64,000 nt of DNA from Bacteroidia bacterium (GCA_016218155.1 JACREQ010000011.1:109103-173102); one strand, 5' to 3'; positions 35,487 through 46,007 are shown, counted from the first letter of the stretch. Notes: generated by a model not told the origin, from the letters alone. Numbers and translations: made by a program.

Positions 35487-36170
35487 ATGAAAGATAATAG
35501 CGAATTCAGAAAATATGCAATAAAGCACAAAGGAATTAGCAGTTCTATTTTCGATAGTTATAAATCTGTAACAAATAGCTATATTTCTCCAACAATTATT
35601 GAAGAGCGTCAGTTAAACATTGCAACAATGGACGTTTTTTCAAGATTAATGATGGATCGTATTATCTTTTTAGGTGCACCAATTGATGATGATGTTGCCA
35701 ATATTATTCAGGCTCAATTGTTATTTTTAGAAAGTAGCGATCCAAATAAAGATATTCAGATATATTTCAATACCCCTGGTGGTTCTGTGTATGCAGGATT
35801 AGGTATTTATGACACTATGCAATATATTGGATCTGATGTTGCAACAATTTGCACTGGAATGGCGGCTTCAATGGGAGCAATTCTTTTAACAGCCGGCGCA
35901 AAAGGTAAACGTTCAGCATTAACTCACAGCCGTGTTATGATTCACCAGCCAATGGGTGGTGCCGAAGGACAGGCAAGTGATATTGAAATAACAGCTCGCG
36001 AAATCTTAAAACTGAAAAAGGAGCTTTACGAAATTTTAGCACACCATTCAGGAAATACTTTTGCTAAAATTGAAAAAGACAGCGACCGCGACTATTGGAT
36101 GACAGCCATTGAAGCAAAAGAATATGGCTTAATTGATGAGGTTTTAGTTCGCGATAAAAAGAAAAAATAA
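35487..36170 (+). CDS. clpP: ATP-dependent Clp protease proteolytic subunit
   Basis: A 227-residue serine protease. Catalytic triad Ser128 (GMAASMGA), His153 (MIHQPMGG) and Asp202 (DRDYWMT). The N-terminal 45 residues are longer than in E. coli and probably include a propeptide. It forms the barrel that degrades substrates unfolded by ClpX, encoded next. A GC-rich repeat copy fills the clpP-clpX gap. Confidence 0.97.
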   Translation: MKDNSEFRKYAIKHKGISSSIFDSYKSVTNSYISPTIIEERQLNIATMDVFSRLMMDRIIFLGAPIDDDVANIIQAQLLFLESSDPNKDIQIYFNTPGGSVYAGLGIYDTMQYIGSDVATICTGMAASMGAILLTAGAKGKRSALTHSRVMIHQPMGGAEGQASDIEITAREILKLKKELYEILAHHSGNTFAKIEKDSDRDYWMTAIEAKEYGLIDEVLVRDKKKK

Positions 36171-36180
36171 TTTTTAATTA

Positions 36181-36220
36181 GTCCCCCCTGAGCGTCCGCC
36201 GCGGCAGATCTAAGGGTATA
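36181..36220 (+). repeat. Dispersed GC-rich 3' element, copy B
   Basis: The 29-bp segment 36187-36215 matches 48397-48425 at 27 positions, including the core CCTGAGCGTCCGCCGCGGC. It starts about 11 bp after the clpP stop. The block is far more GC-rich than the surrounding DNA. Confidence 0.8.
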
Positions 36221-36249
36221 ATTTAAAAATTTTCAAATTTTATTTACTA

Positions 36250-37467
36250 ATGGATAAATGTTCGTTTTGCGGTCGTAGTCGCAAAGAAGCCGGAATGCTG
36301 ATTGAAGGTATGTCGGGACATATTTGCGATAGCTGTGTAGATCAGGCAAAGCAAATTATTACAGAAGAAAGCCATAGATCGACAAAAAAGGCTGCACCAA
36401 AACAAAAGTTACTGAAACCGATTCAGATATTTGAATTTTTAAATCAATATGTAATCGGACAGGAGGATGCAAAAAGATCTTTATCAGTAGCTGTTTATAA
36501 CCACTATAAAAGAATTTTTCAGGAACAGACAGATAACGAAGTTGAAATAGAAAAATCAAATATTATTTTAGTTGGTGAAACCGGAACAGGTAAAACACTT
36601 TTGGCACGAACAATTGCTAAAATGCTTGATGTGCCTTTTACCATTGTTGACGCAACTGTTCTTACTGAAGCTGGTTATGTAGGCGAAGATGTAGAAAGTT
36701 TGTTATCACGACTTTTGCAAGCTGCCGATTATGATGTAAAACGTGCACAAATTGGAATTGTATTTATTGATGAAATAGATAAAATTGCACGAAAAGGAGA
36801 TAACCCTTCGATAACACGAGATGTTTCAGGTGAGGGTGTTCAACAGGGACTATTAAAATTACTCGAAGGTTCTGTTGTTAATGTTCCACCACAAGGTGGA
36901 AGAAAACATCCCGAGCAAAGATTTATAGAAGTTGATACAAAAAATATTCTTTTTATTTGTGGTGGTGCTTTTGATGGAATACAGAAAAAAATAAGCAAAA
37001 GGTTAAATACTTTAGTTGTTGGATACCATGCCAGTCGCGATAAAGATCAGATTGACCGTGACAATTTAATAAAATATATTGCCCCTCAGGATTTAAGAGC
37101 ATTTGGTTTAATACCTGAAATAATTGGGCGTTTGCCATTGCTAACATACTTGCATCCACTGGATCGTGCTGCGTTAAGACAAATTCTTACAGATCCTAAA
37201 AATGCTTTAACAAAGCAGTATATGAAGCTTTTTGAAATAGATGGAATAAATTTAACATTTGATGAGAAAGCTTTAGAATATATTGTTGACAAAGCAATAG
37301 AATTTAAGCTTGGTGCCCGTGGACTCCGTTCTATTTGCGAAACTATTATGCTCGATGCAATGTTTGATTCACCAACTTCAAAAATAAAATCTTTAAACAT
37401 TACCGAAGATTATTGCAAAAGCAAATTAGATAAATCTACACTAAAAAAATTGCAGGCTGCAGTTTAA
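36250..37467 (+). CDS. clpX: ATP-dependent Clp protease ATP-binding subunit ClpX
   Basis: A 405-residue AAA+ unfoldase. The zinc-binding domain has Cys4, Cys7, Cys26 and Cys29. Walker A is GETGTGKT (109-116), Walker [11 protein letters not shown], and the pore loop GYVGEDVE. Sensor and ClpP-docking regions follow in the expected order. It recognises tagged or misfolded proteins and feeds them to ClpP. Confidence 0.97.
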   Translation: MDKCSFCGRSRKEAGMLIEGMSGHICDSCVDQAKQIITEESHRSTKKAAPKQKLLKPIQIFEFLNQYVIGQEDAKRSLSVAVYNHYKRIFQEQTDNEVEIEKSNIILVGETGTGKTLLARTIAKMLDVPFTIVDATVLTEAGYVGEDVESLLSRLLQAADYDVKRAQIGIVFIDEIDKIARKGDNPSITRDVSGEGVQQGLLKLLEGSVVNVPPQGGRKHPEQRFIEVDTKNILFICGGAFDGIQKKISKRLNTLVVGYHASRDKDQIDRDNLIKYIAPQDLRAFGLIPEIIGRLPLLTYLHPLDRAALRQILTDPKNALTKQYMKLFEIDGINLTFDEKALEYIVDKAIEFKLGARGLRSICETIMLDAMFDSPTSKIKSLNITEDYCKSKLDKSTLKKLQAAV

Positions 37468-37475
37468 TTGTTTTT

Positions 37476-37501
37476 GTCATTCTGAGCGAAGTGAAGAATC
37501 T
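37476..37501 (+). repeat. Dispersed 3' element, copy C
   Basis: GTCATTCTGAGCGAAGTGAAGAATCT begins 9 bp after the clpX stop; the block shown runs the length of the feature. It shares the GTCAT(C/T)CTGAGCG head with copies B and D but has the 'GAAGTGAAGAATCT' tail instead of the CCGCCGCGGC core. Confidence 0.65.
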
Positions 37502-37547
37502 ATACTTCGTCTACATTTTGTGAAGTGTTATAAAAAGGTCGAAATAT

Positions 37548-38447
37548 CTACTCTTTAATAAATCGTTTTGATATTATGTTATGCGATTTATCTTCAGCTT
37601 TTAAAATATAAATTCCAGATGGAAGATCGCTAACTTTTATTTCTATATTGTCATTTGTTAAAAGGATACTTTTTACCTTTTTGCCAAGTATAGAATATAT
37701 TTCAATTGACTCAAAATTATTATAAGATGAAATTTCAATGTTTAAATTATTGAAAACTGGATTAGGAAAAATTCTAAAATCATTTTCAGTGTTTACTTGA
37801 TTAATATTTAATGGTAAGTTACAATAATTGCCAAAGTTATAAATTGGTGTTAAATATTCTGCATAACAAAGAAAATTGCTCCCCCAGAAATCCCATATTG
37901 GCGGAACAGGGTTTAAAAAATCGTAATTACTAAAACTTGCACCATAATTAACATCGCCAATACCTTTTATCCATTTAATGTTTTTATTAAAATTAAATCT
38001 TTTTGCATAAGCACCATTTATTAAAACAGAATCAATGCTTATTAAAACTTGTTTTGGTGAGTAGCCAATAAATTTAAAAGAATCTCCTACTTGTAAATTA
38101 TAGTCTAATATTTTAGACATACTACCAGGTGTTCCTTGAAAAATACAATTTGAATCTTCAAGTAATAATGAATTAAATATTAAAGAAGTAAAATTAAATT
38201 CAGAATTAGCGCTTGTAGAATATTTATAAAGCTTTTTATAGTTTGTCCCATTAATAGTTGAATCTCCATTTATGAAATAATAATAATAAGTATAAACATA
38301 TAAAGGGCCTTGTCCTGATCCAATTGGTCCGGGTGAGTAAAATGTTCTTTGTTTTATAATTAATGAATCGTGCATAGTAAGTCCTAACTGACCAAAGGAA
38401 ATTTTAGCAATAAATGTTAGAAAGACTATTATAATAATAATTTTCAT
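37548..38447 (-). CDS. T9SS-secreted protein, unknown function
   Basis: A 299-residue protein with a signal peptide (1-19) and a beta-rich central region of unknown fold. The C-terminal T9SS type-A sorting domain begins FRIFPNPVFNNLNIE (about residue 225) and ends KRFIKE. The central part contains no catalytic motif that I recognise. It is a single gene, convergent with clpX. Confidence 0.8.
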   Translation of the reverse strand: MKIIIIIVFLTFIAKISFGQLGLTMHDSLIIKQRTFYSPGPIGSGQGPLYVYTYYYYFINGDSTINGTNYKKLYKYSTSANSEFNFTSLIFNSLLLEDSNCIFQGTPGSMSKILDYNLQVGDSFKFIGYSPKQVLISIDSVLINGAYAKRFNFNKNIKWIKGIGDVNYGASFSNYDFLNPVPPIWDFWGSNFLCYAEYLTPIYNFGNYCNLPLNINQVNTENDFRIFPNPVFNNLNIEISSYNNFESIEIYSILGKKVKSILLTNDNIEIKVSDLPSGIYILKAEDKSHNIISKRFIKE

Positions 38448-38505
38448 TGCATTATTTATAAATTACTCAATACCAAAGATACAATATATTTACGCAAAAC
38501 AATTC

Positions 38506-39306
38506 TTAATGATTCTCTGTTGTTACAGAAACTCCAAAATTAAGGAAGATTCTGCTTTGTGAAAAATTGTATTCCGGTCCACCAAATAGTGTAATTCCTC
38601 TGTAAATATCTCTCGAGGATTCTACTTTGCTACGGTTATATCCATTTTTGTTGATTTCTACTTCAACGCTAATTCCGGATGAATTTTCCATTTGATTAAA
38701 AACTATTGACTCCTGTTTAAAATAAGGTCTCATCCAAACCGAGCCAACATTGAATTTTAAATAAGTAAGCGATCTTTTTAATGGCGTAACAGAAATGGAA
38801 AACATAAATGATCCTTTTCTTACTTTGGTTGTTTGATCGCCCCTTGCAGATTGGGGTAAATGAAGATATGAAAAACACAATTCAGGAATTATATAATCAA
38901 TCGGTAATTCATCTGGATCATTCAGATTTTTTTCAATTAAAAATTTAAATCCCATTCTTATTTTATTCCAGTATCTGAAAGTATTAGCTTTTTTCTTCTG
39001 GAAATGTTCGCTCATTAAATCAAAGTCAATACCATATGGACAGATGCCTATAGATGTATTTTTTTTATATATAGAAAAAATACTGTAAACAGTTCTTTCT
39101 TTACTATCTTTATTGTATCTGTTTCTGTAATAAAATGATTCTTCAAAATTAAATTTTTCCAGATAGTTAAAGTCATTAAACCCTGAATTTATCGAAACAG
39201 CTGAGAAGTCGCATATTGAATTTGTTCTCAATAAAATTTGAGAGTTTGATTGTAGAAAACAGAAAACTACAAAAAATAAACTAGTTATAGTTTTAATAAT
39301 TATCGT
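38506..39306 (-). CDS. Outer-membrane beta-barrel-like protein with ACG in place of its start codon
   Basis: From 39231 the frame gives 241 residues starting at TTG, but the same frame stays open upstream to 39318 and encodes a typical signal peptide: (T)IIIKTITSLFFVVFCFLQSNS. The only sensible first codon is ACG at 39304-39306, one transition from ATG. That gives 266 residues with a cleavable signal. The mature part has alternating beta-strand patterns (e.g. SLTYLKFNVGSVWMRPYF, RIFLNFGVSVTTEN) suggesting a membrane barrel. It is either expressed poorly from ACG, or a recent start-codon loss, or a sequencing error. Function unknown. Confidence 0.6.
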   Translation of the reverse strand, partial: TIIIKTITSLFFVVFCFLQSNSQILLRTNSICDFSAVSINSGFNDFNYLEKFNFEESFYYRNRYNKDSKERTVYSIFSIYKKNTSIGICPYGIDFDLMSEHFQKKKANTFRYWNKIRMGFKFLIEKNLNDPDELPIDYIIPELCFSYLHLPQSARGDQTTKVRKGSFMFSISVTPLKRSLTYLKFNVGSVWMRPYFKQESIVFNQMENSSGISVEVEINKNGYNRSKVESSRDIYRGITLFGGPEYNFSQSRIFLNFGVSVTTENH

Positions 39307-39626
39307 GTTCAGAAATAGCTAATTTTATTTATAGTTTGTTTAACGGTTTTTAATAATTTAAGTTCAGTGTCTCTTTAAAATATTTAATAATTCTTTTGTG
39401 TGTTTTAATAAGGTAATGTATTGCTACATCTAAAAAAGCAGACAGCACAAATATACTTTCTTAACTTTCTTTAACAGCAAATTCTTTTGTTGTTCTATTT
39501 CATAATAGATTGATTGATTGAAACAAACGATTTGTTATATTTTTTCAGAATGATTTATAATATTTCAAGTTTCGCAATGGCAAAAAATTGCATTATTTTT
39601 ACACGCATTAAAAAATAATCTTAATA
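39307..39626. other. Divergent intergenic region, 320 bp
   Basis: No gene is visible. It contains a likely gldF promoter (39570-39601) and AT-rich sequence between the divergent barrel gene and gldF. Confidence 0.6.
39570..39601 (+). promoter_or_regulatory. Candidate promoter of gldF
   Basis: TTTC (39570-39573), a 20-bp spacer and TATTTTTA (39594-39601) approximate TTTG-N19/20-TAnnTTTG, 25 bp before the GTG start at 39627. Confidence 0.4.
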
Positions 39627-40361
39627 GTGTTAGTACTATTCAGTAAAGAGATAGGAAATTTTTTTTCATCAATTACAGGTTATATTGTAATTGTTGTTTT
39701 TCTGCTGATAAATAGTTTATTCATGTGGATATTCCCAGGTGGTTTTAATATACTGGACGTGGGATATGCAAATCTTGATACATTATTTATTATTTCTCCA
39801 TGGGTTTTCCTTTTCCTTGTTCCTGCTGTTACTATGCGTCTTTTTAGCGAAGAAAAGAAAACTGGGACAATGGAATTACTTTTAACTCGTCCGTTATCTG
39901 ATTTTACTATTGTTTTTGCAAAATTTCTTTCTGGTTTATTTCTTGTTTTTCTTTCATTATTACCTACAGTGATTTATTATTTAAGCGTTTACCTTTTGGG
40001 TAGTCCTGTTGGTAATTTAGATTCAGGCGGTATTATGGGATCTTATATCGGTTTGTTTTTTCTTGCCGGAATATATGTTTCAATTGGTTTGTTAGCCTCA
40101 TCAATTACAGATAATCAAATTGTCGCTTTTATCTTATCAATGATATTCTGCTTTGTGTTTTATTTTGGTTTCGATGCACTTTCTACTTTACCGGTATTAA
40201 AAAGCTTCGATTCAATTATTGTTAGTTTAGGTATTAATGACCATTATAGATCAATAAGTCGTGGTGTAATTGATTCGCGCGACATTATTTATTTTATTAG
40301 CATTATTGCTGTTTTCTTGTTCTTTTCAAAAACCGTTTTAACCAGAAGAAAATGGAAATAG
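39627..40361 (+). CDS. gldF: Gliding motility-associated ABC transporter permease GldF
   Basis: A 244-residue ABC-2-type permease with about six membrane helices. The start LVLFSKEIGNFFSSITGYIV and RLFSEEKKTGTMELLLTRP are family markers. It begins at GTG, with no ATG nearby in frame. GldF, GldG and the ATPase GldA (not in this window) form an ABC transporter required for gliding/T9SS function in flavobacteria; it is also kept in non-gliding relatives. It overlaps gldG by 10 bp. Confidence 0.88.
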   Translation: MLVLFSKEIGNFFSSITGYIVIVVFLLINSLFMWIFPGGFNILDVGYANLDTLFIISPWVFLFLVPAVTMRLFSEEKKTGTMELLLTRPLSDFTIVFAKFLSGLFLVFLSLLPTVIYYLSVYLLGSPVGNLDSGGIMGSYIGLFFLAGIYVSIGLLASSITDNQIVAFILSMIFCFVFYFGFDALSTLPVLKSFDSIIVSLGINDHYRSISRGVIDSRDIIYFISIIAVFLFFSKTVLTRRKWK

Positions 40362-42115
40362 CAGGAAAAAATAAAAACCGAAAATCATTTAAGAGAAGAA
40401 CTTTTATTGATTTGGCAATGATTGTTGCTATTATAATTTTTGTAAATTATATTTCTTCTTTTTTCTTTGCCCGTCTCGACTTAACAACAGAAAAACGTTA
40501 TACTCTGGCTCCATCTACTGTTAAGATGTTAGAAGAACTAGAAGATGTGATTTATGTTAAGATATATTTAACAGGCGATTTACCTGTTGGTTATAAAAGA
40601 CTACAGAATAGTGTTAAGGAAATGCTTGATGAATTCAGGGTTTATGCAGGTGATAATGTACAATATGAATTTATTAATCCATCCGAAAATACCGACTTAA
40701 AAGATCGCAATGATGTTTATAAGGAATTGTTTAATAAAGGATTGTCGCCAATTAATTTACAGGAAAAAGATAAAGAAGGAGCAGAATCACAAAAAATAAT
40801 TTTTCCGGGTGCACTTATTTCTTATCGAAATGTTGAAGCACCTGTAAATTTTTTAAATGGAAGTATTAATCAAACCGAAGAGCAGAATATTAATGGGTCG
40901 ATAGAAGAAATAGAGTTTTCTCTGATGAGTGCAATCAGAAAATTAAAAAATGAATTCGGACAAAATATAGCATTTATCTATGGTCATAGCGAATTAGAAT
41001 CACCTGAAGTTGAGGATATCTCAAATTCATTGTCGGAATATTATAATGTAGAAAGAGTAAAAATTGATGGAAAGGTAAATGCACTTTCTGAGCGTATTGA
41101 GGATTCATCAGGTGTTCGTGTACATAATAAGTACGATATGATAATAATAGCAAAGCCTGATTCAGCATTTAAAGAGCAGGATAAATTTATTATTGATCAG
41201 TTTATAATGTTAGGAGGTAAGGTTATCTGGTTAATCGATCAGGTTAATGCTGAAGTAGACAGTCTTCCTTATCTTGCTACAATAAGAGAATTGAATCTTA
41301 ACGATCAGCTTTTTCATTACGGTGCAAGAGTAAATCCAAATATGGTTCAGGATATCCAGTCGGCTGTAATTCCACTGAATACTGCTATAGCCGGAGCAAA
41401 GCCAAGATTTGAACCTAAGCCTTGGATATATTTTCCCTTACTTCAGCCACAATCTGCACATCCAATAGGTAGAAATATTAACCTCGTTAAAGGCTTATTT
41501 GTTAATACAGTAGATTTTGTTGGCGAGGATGAAGCTACTGTAAAAAAAACCGTGTTGCTTAGTTCGTCACAATATTCAAGAATAGTGAATGCACCTGTAA
41601 GAATAGGTTGGGAGTTGGTAAGAGTAAAACTTGATCAAGCCGATTTTGGTAAGCAGTTTTTACCTGTTGCAGTATTACTTGAAGGTACATTTACTAGTGT
41701 ATTTAAGAACAGAGTTCCACCCGAAATTATTGAAAGCCGTGAAATGGTTTTTAAGGATAACAGTATACCAACAAAAATGGTTGTTATTGGCGATGGAGAT
41801 ATAATCAGAAATCAGGTTAAAAAAATTGGATTTACATCAAAGCCATATCCATTGGGATTTGACAGATATACCGGAGATACTTTTGGCAATAAGGAATTCA
41901 TGCTTAATGTTATTAATTATATGCTGGATGAATCAGGATTCATGAATCTTAGAACCCGTGAGATTAAATTGAGATTGTTAGATAAAACTAAAATTGATGA
42001 TGACCGCACATTCTGGCAAGTTGTTAACACAATATTTCCAATTGTACTAATTGTTATTCTTGGTACTGTAATTACTATTTTAAGAAAAAGAAAATATACA
42101 AAAACTGCAGCATAG
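40352..42115 (+). CDS. gldG: Gliding motility-associated ABC transporter component GldG
   Basis: A 587-residue protein with an N-terminal membrane helix (about 20-42), a large extracytoplasmic region and a C-terminal helix (about 555-577). The segment FFARLDLTTEKRYTLAPST and 'GKVIWLIDQVNAEVDSL' are typical of GldG/ABC-type uncharacterised (DUF7088/Gtf) proteins. It is the partner of GldF, with which it overlaps. Downstream, a DUF4340 gene starts 2 bp after the stop, completing the usual gldF-gldG-DUF4340 set. Confidence 0.88.
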   Translation: MEIAGKNKNRKSFKRRTFIDLAMIVAIIIFVNYISSFFFARLDLTTEKRYTLAPSTVKMLEELEDVIYVKIYLTGDLPVGYKRLQNSVKEMLDEFRVYAGDNVQYEFINPSENTDLKDRNDVYKELFNKGLSPINLQEKDKEGAESQKIIFPGALISYRNVEAPVNFLNGSINQTEEQNINGSIEEIEFSLMSAIRKLKNEFGQNIAFIYGHSELESPEVEDISNSLSEYYNVERVKIDGKVNALSERIEDSSGVRVHNKYDMIIIAKPDSAFKEQDKFIIDQFIMLGGKVIWLIDQVNAEVDSLPYLATIRELNLNDQLFHYGARVNPNMVQDIQSAVIPLNTAIAGAKPRFEPKPWIYFPLLQPQSAHPIGRNINLVKGLFVNTVDFVGEDEATVKKTVLLSSSQYSRIVNAPVRIGWELVRVKLDQADFGKQFLPVAVLLEGTFTSVFKNRVPPEIIESREMVFKDNSIPTKMVVIGDGDIIRNQVKKIGFTSKPYPLGFDRYTGDTFGNKEFMLNVINYMLDESGFMNLRTREIKLRLLDKTKIDDDRTFWQVVNTIFPIVLIVILGTVITILRKRKYTKTAA

Positions 42116-42117
42116 TT

Positions 42118-43128
42118 ATGAAAAACAAACTGGTATTAATTATTTTTTTAATTTTTCTGATAATTGCAGCTGTAGTTTATTTTACACAGCAAAAAGGCAC
42201 AACAAAAAAAGAATTGACTGATTTTGCAGTAAAAGATACTGCATTGGTAACCAAAATTTTTATGGTTGATAAAAAGAACAACCAGGTAATTCTTACCCGC
42301 GAAAATAGTTATTGGAAAGTTAATAATAAATATATAGCACGTCAGGATGCTATTGGAATTTTACTAGAAACTATTGCTTCTGTTAAAATGAAATCTCCTG
42401 TACCAAAGCCATCAATAGATAATATAATAAAACGACTTGCTACAAAATCTGTAAAAGTTGAAATATATCAGGGCGAAAATCTTGTGAAAACATATTATGT
42501 AGGTGAGCCAACTGCAGATCAGGGAGGCACTTATATGATACTTGATAATTCCTCAGTACCATTTATTACACATAAACCAGGTTTTATAGGTTATTTATCT
42601 ACAAGATATTTTGTTGATGAAAAATTATGGCGGGATAATTCAGTGTTTATGTATTCATACTCTGATATTGTATCAGTTTCTGTTAGTATTCAAAATGCCC
42701 CCGATAAGGCTTTTACAGTATTTAATGATGGAAATAATATTTTTAGATTGCAGGATTTTAACAAAAAAGAGGTTACCGGATTTAATTCATTAATAGTTAA
42801 AGAATTTATTGCAGGTTATAAAAAGGTTAAATGCGAATCATATGTAAATGAATTTTTTTCTGATAGTAGATTAGATTCATTATTACAAGTAAAACCATTA
42901 GCAATTCTTTCTGTTACAGATAAAAAAGGTGAAGTAAATACCTTGAAATTATATTTAAGACCAAATTTTTCAGGTGCGTTAGATGATAATGGTAAACCTA
43001 TTACTTCTGATCCCGATGCTATGTATGGAATATTAAATAACGAAAGGCAAGTTCTTGTTTGTCAGTATTATGTATTTGATCCGTTAATGAAGAATATTGA
43101 ATATTTCTTTCAGAAAACACCATCTTAA
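42118..43128 (+). CDS. DUF4340-domain protein
   Basis: A 336-residue protein with one N-terminal membrane anchor (5-24) and an extracytoplasmic DUF4340 region (repeated 'VTKIFMVDKKNNQVILTREN' and 'KVEIYQGENLVKTYYVGEP' beta-hairpins). This family is commonly encoded after ABC-2/GldG pairs and probably supports the same transporter. It is translationally near-coupled to gldG. Confidence 0.8.
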   Translation: MKNKLVLIIFLIFLIIAAVVYFTQQKGTTKKELTDFAVKDTALVTKIFMVDKKNNQVILTRENSYWKVNNKYIARQDAIGILLETIASVKMKSPVPKPSIDNIIKRLATKSVKVEIYQGENLVKTYYVGEPTADQGGTYMILDNSSVPFITHKPGFIGYLSTRYFVDEKLWRDNSVFMYSYSDIVSVSVSIQNAPDKAFTVFNDGNNIFRLQDFNKKEVTGFNSLIVKEFIAGYKKVKCESYVNEFFSDSRLDSLLQVKPLAILSVTDKKGEVNTLKLYLRPNFSGALDDNGKPITSDPDAMYGILNNERQVLVCQYYVFDPLMKNIEYFFQKTPS

Positions 43129-43229
43129 TGTTGATAAAATATAATCAATGTTAATATTTAATGGCAATTATAGTCATTCTTATCTTTACAATTATTAATT
43201 TTGGTACAATTAAAATAAAATAAAAAGAA

Positions 43230-44366
43230 ATGAATTTTGTAGTATCTAGTTCGGAGTTATTCGCTCATTTGCAATCTATTAAACAGGTTATTAGTTCAAA
43301 AAACTCTTTGCCTATACTTGATAATTTTTTGTTTCAAGTTGATGGTAAAAATCTAAAAGTAACAGCTTCAGATTTAGAGTCAACTCTAATAACAGGCATG
43401 GAGTTAGCAAATGTTGAAGGAGAAGGAGTAATTGCAATTGAAGCAAAACGTTTACTTGATATTTTAAAAGAATTTGCTGAACAGCCACTTACTTTTAATA
43501 TCAATACTGAAAATTTTAATGTAGATGTTTTATCACAAAACGGAAAATTTTCATTAATTGGTCAGGATGGAAATGATTTTCCAAAATTGCCTGCATTTAA
43601 AAAAGCAAAAGGCTCGCAACTAAATTTAAAATCAGAATTGGTTTTAAATGGAATTAACAAAACTTTGTTTGCTACTGCTGACGATGAGTTACGACCTGTA
43701 ATGAATGGAATTTACATAGAAATTTCTGCAGAAGAAATTCGTTTTGTTGCATCTGATGCTCACAAATTGGTTCGTTATAAAAGATTTGATGTTAAAACAG
43801 ATGTGGTTTCTTCTTTTATTCTTCCTAAAAAACCAGCTTCATTACTAAAAAATCTTTTGGTTAAAGGTGTTAATGAAATCGTATTGGAGTTCGACGATAA
43901 AAATGCATTTTTTACTATTGGTACTAATAAATTAATCTGCCGTCTTGTTGATGGAAATTATCCTGCTTATAATTCAGTTATACCTGTTGATAATCCTAAT
44001 AAATTATCGGTTGACAGAGTTGAGTTAATTAACAGTTTAAAAAGAGTTAGTGTATTTTCTAATCAGGCAACAAATTTGGTTAGATTACAAATTACAGGAA
44101 ATCAGCTTACAATATCAGCACAGGATATCGATTTTGCGATTTCTGCAGTTGAGAGAATTTCATGTAATTTCGAAGGCGATTCAATGGAAATAGGTTTTAA
44201 ATCTGTGTTCTTAATGGAAATTCTTCTAAACCTTTCAGCAAACGAGGTAAGATTTGAGTTGTCAGATCCAACCCGTGCTGGAATTATTTTACCATCAGAA
44301 GCAGACAATAAAGATGAAGAAGTATTAATGTTGCTTATGCCAATGATGCTAAATGAAAGTATTTAA
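43230..44366 (+). CDS. dnaN: DNA polymerase III beta sliding clamp
   Basis: A 378-residue clamp composed of three similar domains. The opening FVVSSSELFAHLQSIKQVIS, the GKFSLIGQDGNDFPKLP segment and the C-terminal LLMPMML (positions close to the clamp's final strand) agree with the family. It encircles DNA and binds polymerase and other partners. It is a single gene closed by a strong terminator. Confidence 0.96.
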   Translation: MNFVVSSSELFAHLQSIKQVISSKNSLPILDNFLFQVDGKNLKVTASDLESTLITGMELANVEGEGVIAIEAKRLLDILKEFAEQPLTFNINTENFNVDVLSQNGKFSLIGQDGNDFPKLPAFKKAKGSQLNLKSELVLNGINKTLFATADDELRPVMNGIYIEISAEEIRFVASDAHKLVRYKRFDVKTDVVSSFILPKKPASLLKNLLVKGVNEIVLEFDDKNAFFTIGTNKLICRLVDGNYPAYNSVIPVDNPNKLSVDRVELINSLKRVSVFSNQATNLVRLQITGNQLTISAQDIDFAISAVERISCNFEGDSMEIGFKSVFLMEILLNLSANEVRFELSDPTRAGIILPSEADNKDEEVLMLLMPMMLNESI

Positions 44367-44385
44367 CTTTTGATCATAATATATT

Positions 44386-44415
44386 AAAGGAAACCGTTAG
44401 GTTTCCTTTTTTTTT
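44386..44415 (+). terminator. Rho-independent terminator of dnaN
   Basis: A perfect 10-bp stem AAAGGAAACC/GGTTTCCTTT (44386-44395, 44400-44409; loop GTTA) is followed by a T-run, 19 bp after the dnaN stop. Confidence 0.88.
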
Positions 44416-44429
44416 AATATTTTTAGACT

Positions 44430-46007
44430 ATGAAAACAATATTTTTAATACTTATAGCGATTCTATTTTCTGCTTTGTCGGGATTTTGTCAGCCAAATGT
44501 GTTGGCAGGTACCGATTTAGACAAACAAGCTGAAAAAGACTGGCAGAATAATAATTATAAACTGGCTGCAGCATCGTATGAGAGGTTGATAGCTTTAACT
44601 CCAAACAACGTGGAATATAATTATCGTTTTGGGATTTCAAATTTTCTTGCCGGATTCGATAATAATAAATCGTTAAAATCGCTTGAGCCACTAATTGGCA
44701 ATTCAAAAGCACCTATTGATGTCTGCTATTGGGTTGCACAGAATTATATGTATTTATATCAGTTTAACGATGCAATTGATATGTTTAATACTTTTTTAAC
44801 CACAACTGGTGCAGATAAAGTACAAGTTGCAGAATCAAAACGGTTTGTTGAAATGTGTAATTCAGCAATTGTATTAATGAATAAGCCAGTAAATGTTTCA
44901 TTTCAGAATTTAGGATCTAATATTAATTCATCTTCCAATGATTATAATCCATTTGTCCCGAGAAATGAAGAATTTCTTATTTACACTTCAGATAAAAAAT
45001 TTGATCAGGTAACAAAAATGTTTGATCATAATCTTTATATAAGCTATCCTGAGAATAACAGTTGGAGTTTTTCAAAACCAATGCAATATATAAATACCGA
45101 TGATAATGAGAGGTCTGTCGGATTAAGTAATGATGGTAAAAAATTATTTGTTTGTGGAAGCTATCAAAAGTCATATAGCGAGGTAGATATGGCATTGCTT
45201 AAAAGTAAATTATTTAAGTTTGAAACTGCAAATGACTGGTTTCATCCTTTAGCCATAAAAACATCCAATGGTGCATGTATTTCAACAGACAATAACACCG
45301 TGTACATTTCACGGGAGAATAATGAAGGAGGTATTGTAAATAGTGATATATATATAGTAAGGAAATTACCTAACGGAACATGGGGACCACTAAAAAACCT
45401 GGGCGATATAATTAATTCACCTTATGATGAAACATGCCCAAACATTTCTCCTGATGGTAAAATGTTATATTTTGCTAGTAAGGGACATAATAGTATGGGT
45501 GGATATGATTTATTTGTTTCTTATATAAACGAAATTACAGGAGACTGGACAACACCTGTAAATCTTGGATATCCCATAAATACTCCCGGTGACGATTTAA
45601 CTATTTCGTTTTCTGCTAACAGACGATATGCTTATTTGTCATCAATAAGAAAAGAAGGTATGGGTGGACAGGATATTTACAGGGTTACTTTTAAAGATGT
45701 TGACGATCTTATAACAGTAGTTAAAGGAAAAATTGTAATTGCAAATGAGACCGGAACAGTTGATTGGAATTTAGGAAATGAAGACTTGGATATTTCTGTT
45801 TATGATTTAAAACAAAATCTTTTTGGAAAATATATTTACAATACACATATGGGTCGTTTTATTGCTGCATTACCAATTGGTGAATATCAAATAGTAATTC
45901 ATGCAGATGGCTATAATGATTATTCCGAGAAAATAACTGTTTTGGATCGCGATTTGTATCAGTCTGAAACTGATAAAATATTTTCACTTTCTTTAAAAAA
46001 GATGTAA
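44430..46007 (+). CDS. TPR/PD40 beta-propeller envelope protein (paralogue 1)
   Basis: A 525-residue exported protein: signal peptide (1-20), a TPR-like helical part (about 28-145, AEKDWQNNNYKLAAASYERL) and a PD40 propeller (about 160-440, with the blade signature ISPDGKMLYFASKGHNSMGGYDLF). A short beta domain ends the protein. It lacks the OmpA domain that would make it PorE-like. The next gene has the same layout, so the two arose by tandem duplication. It is probably a periplasmic or surface lipid-free scaffold; the function is unknown. Confidence 0.8.
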   Translation: MKTIFLILIAILFSALSGFCQPNVLAGTDLDKQAEKDWQNNNYKLAAASYERLIALTPNNVEYNYRFGISNFLAGFDNNKSLKSLEPLIGNSKAPIDVCYWVAQNYMYLYQFNDAIDMFNTFLTTTGADKVQVAESKRFVEMCNSAIVLMNKPVNVSFQNLGSNINSSSNDYNPFVPRNEEFLIYTSDKKFDQVTKMFDHNLYISYPENNSWSFSKPMQYINTDDNERSVGLSNDGKKLFVCGSYQKSYSEVDMALLKSKLFKFETANDWFHPLAIKTSNGACISTDNNTVYISRENNEGGIVNSDIYIVRKLPNGTWGPLKNLGDIINSPYDETCPNISPDGKMLYFASKGHNSMGGYDLFVSYINEITGDWTTPVNLGYPINTPGDDLTISFSANRRYAYLSSIRKEGMGGQDIYRVTFKDVDDLITVVKGKIVIANETGTVDWNLGNEDLDISVYDLKQNLFGKYIYNTHMGRFIAALPIGEYQIVIHADGYNDYSEKITVLDRDLYQSETDKIFSLSLKKM

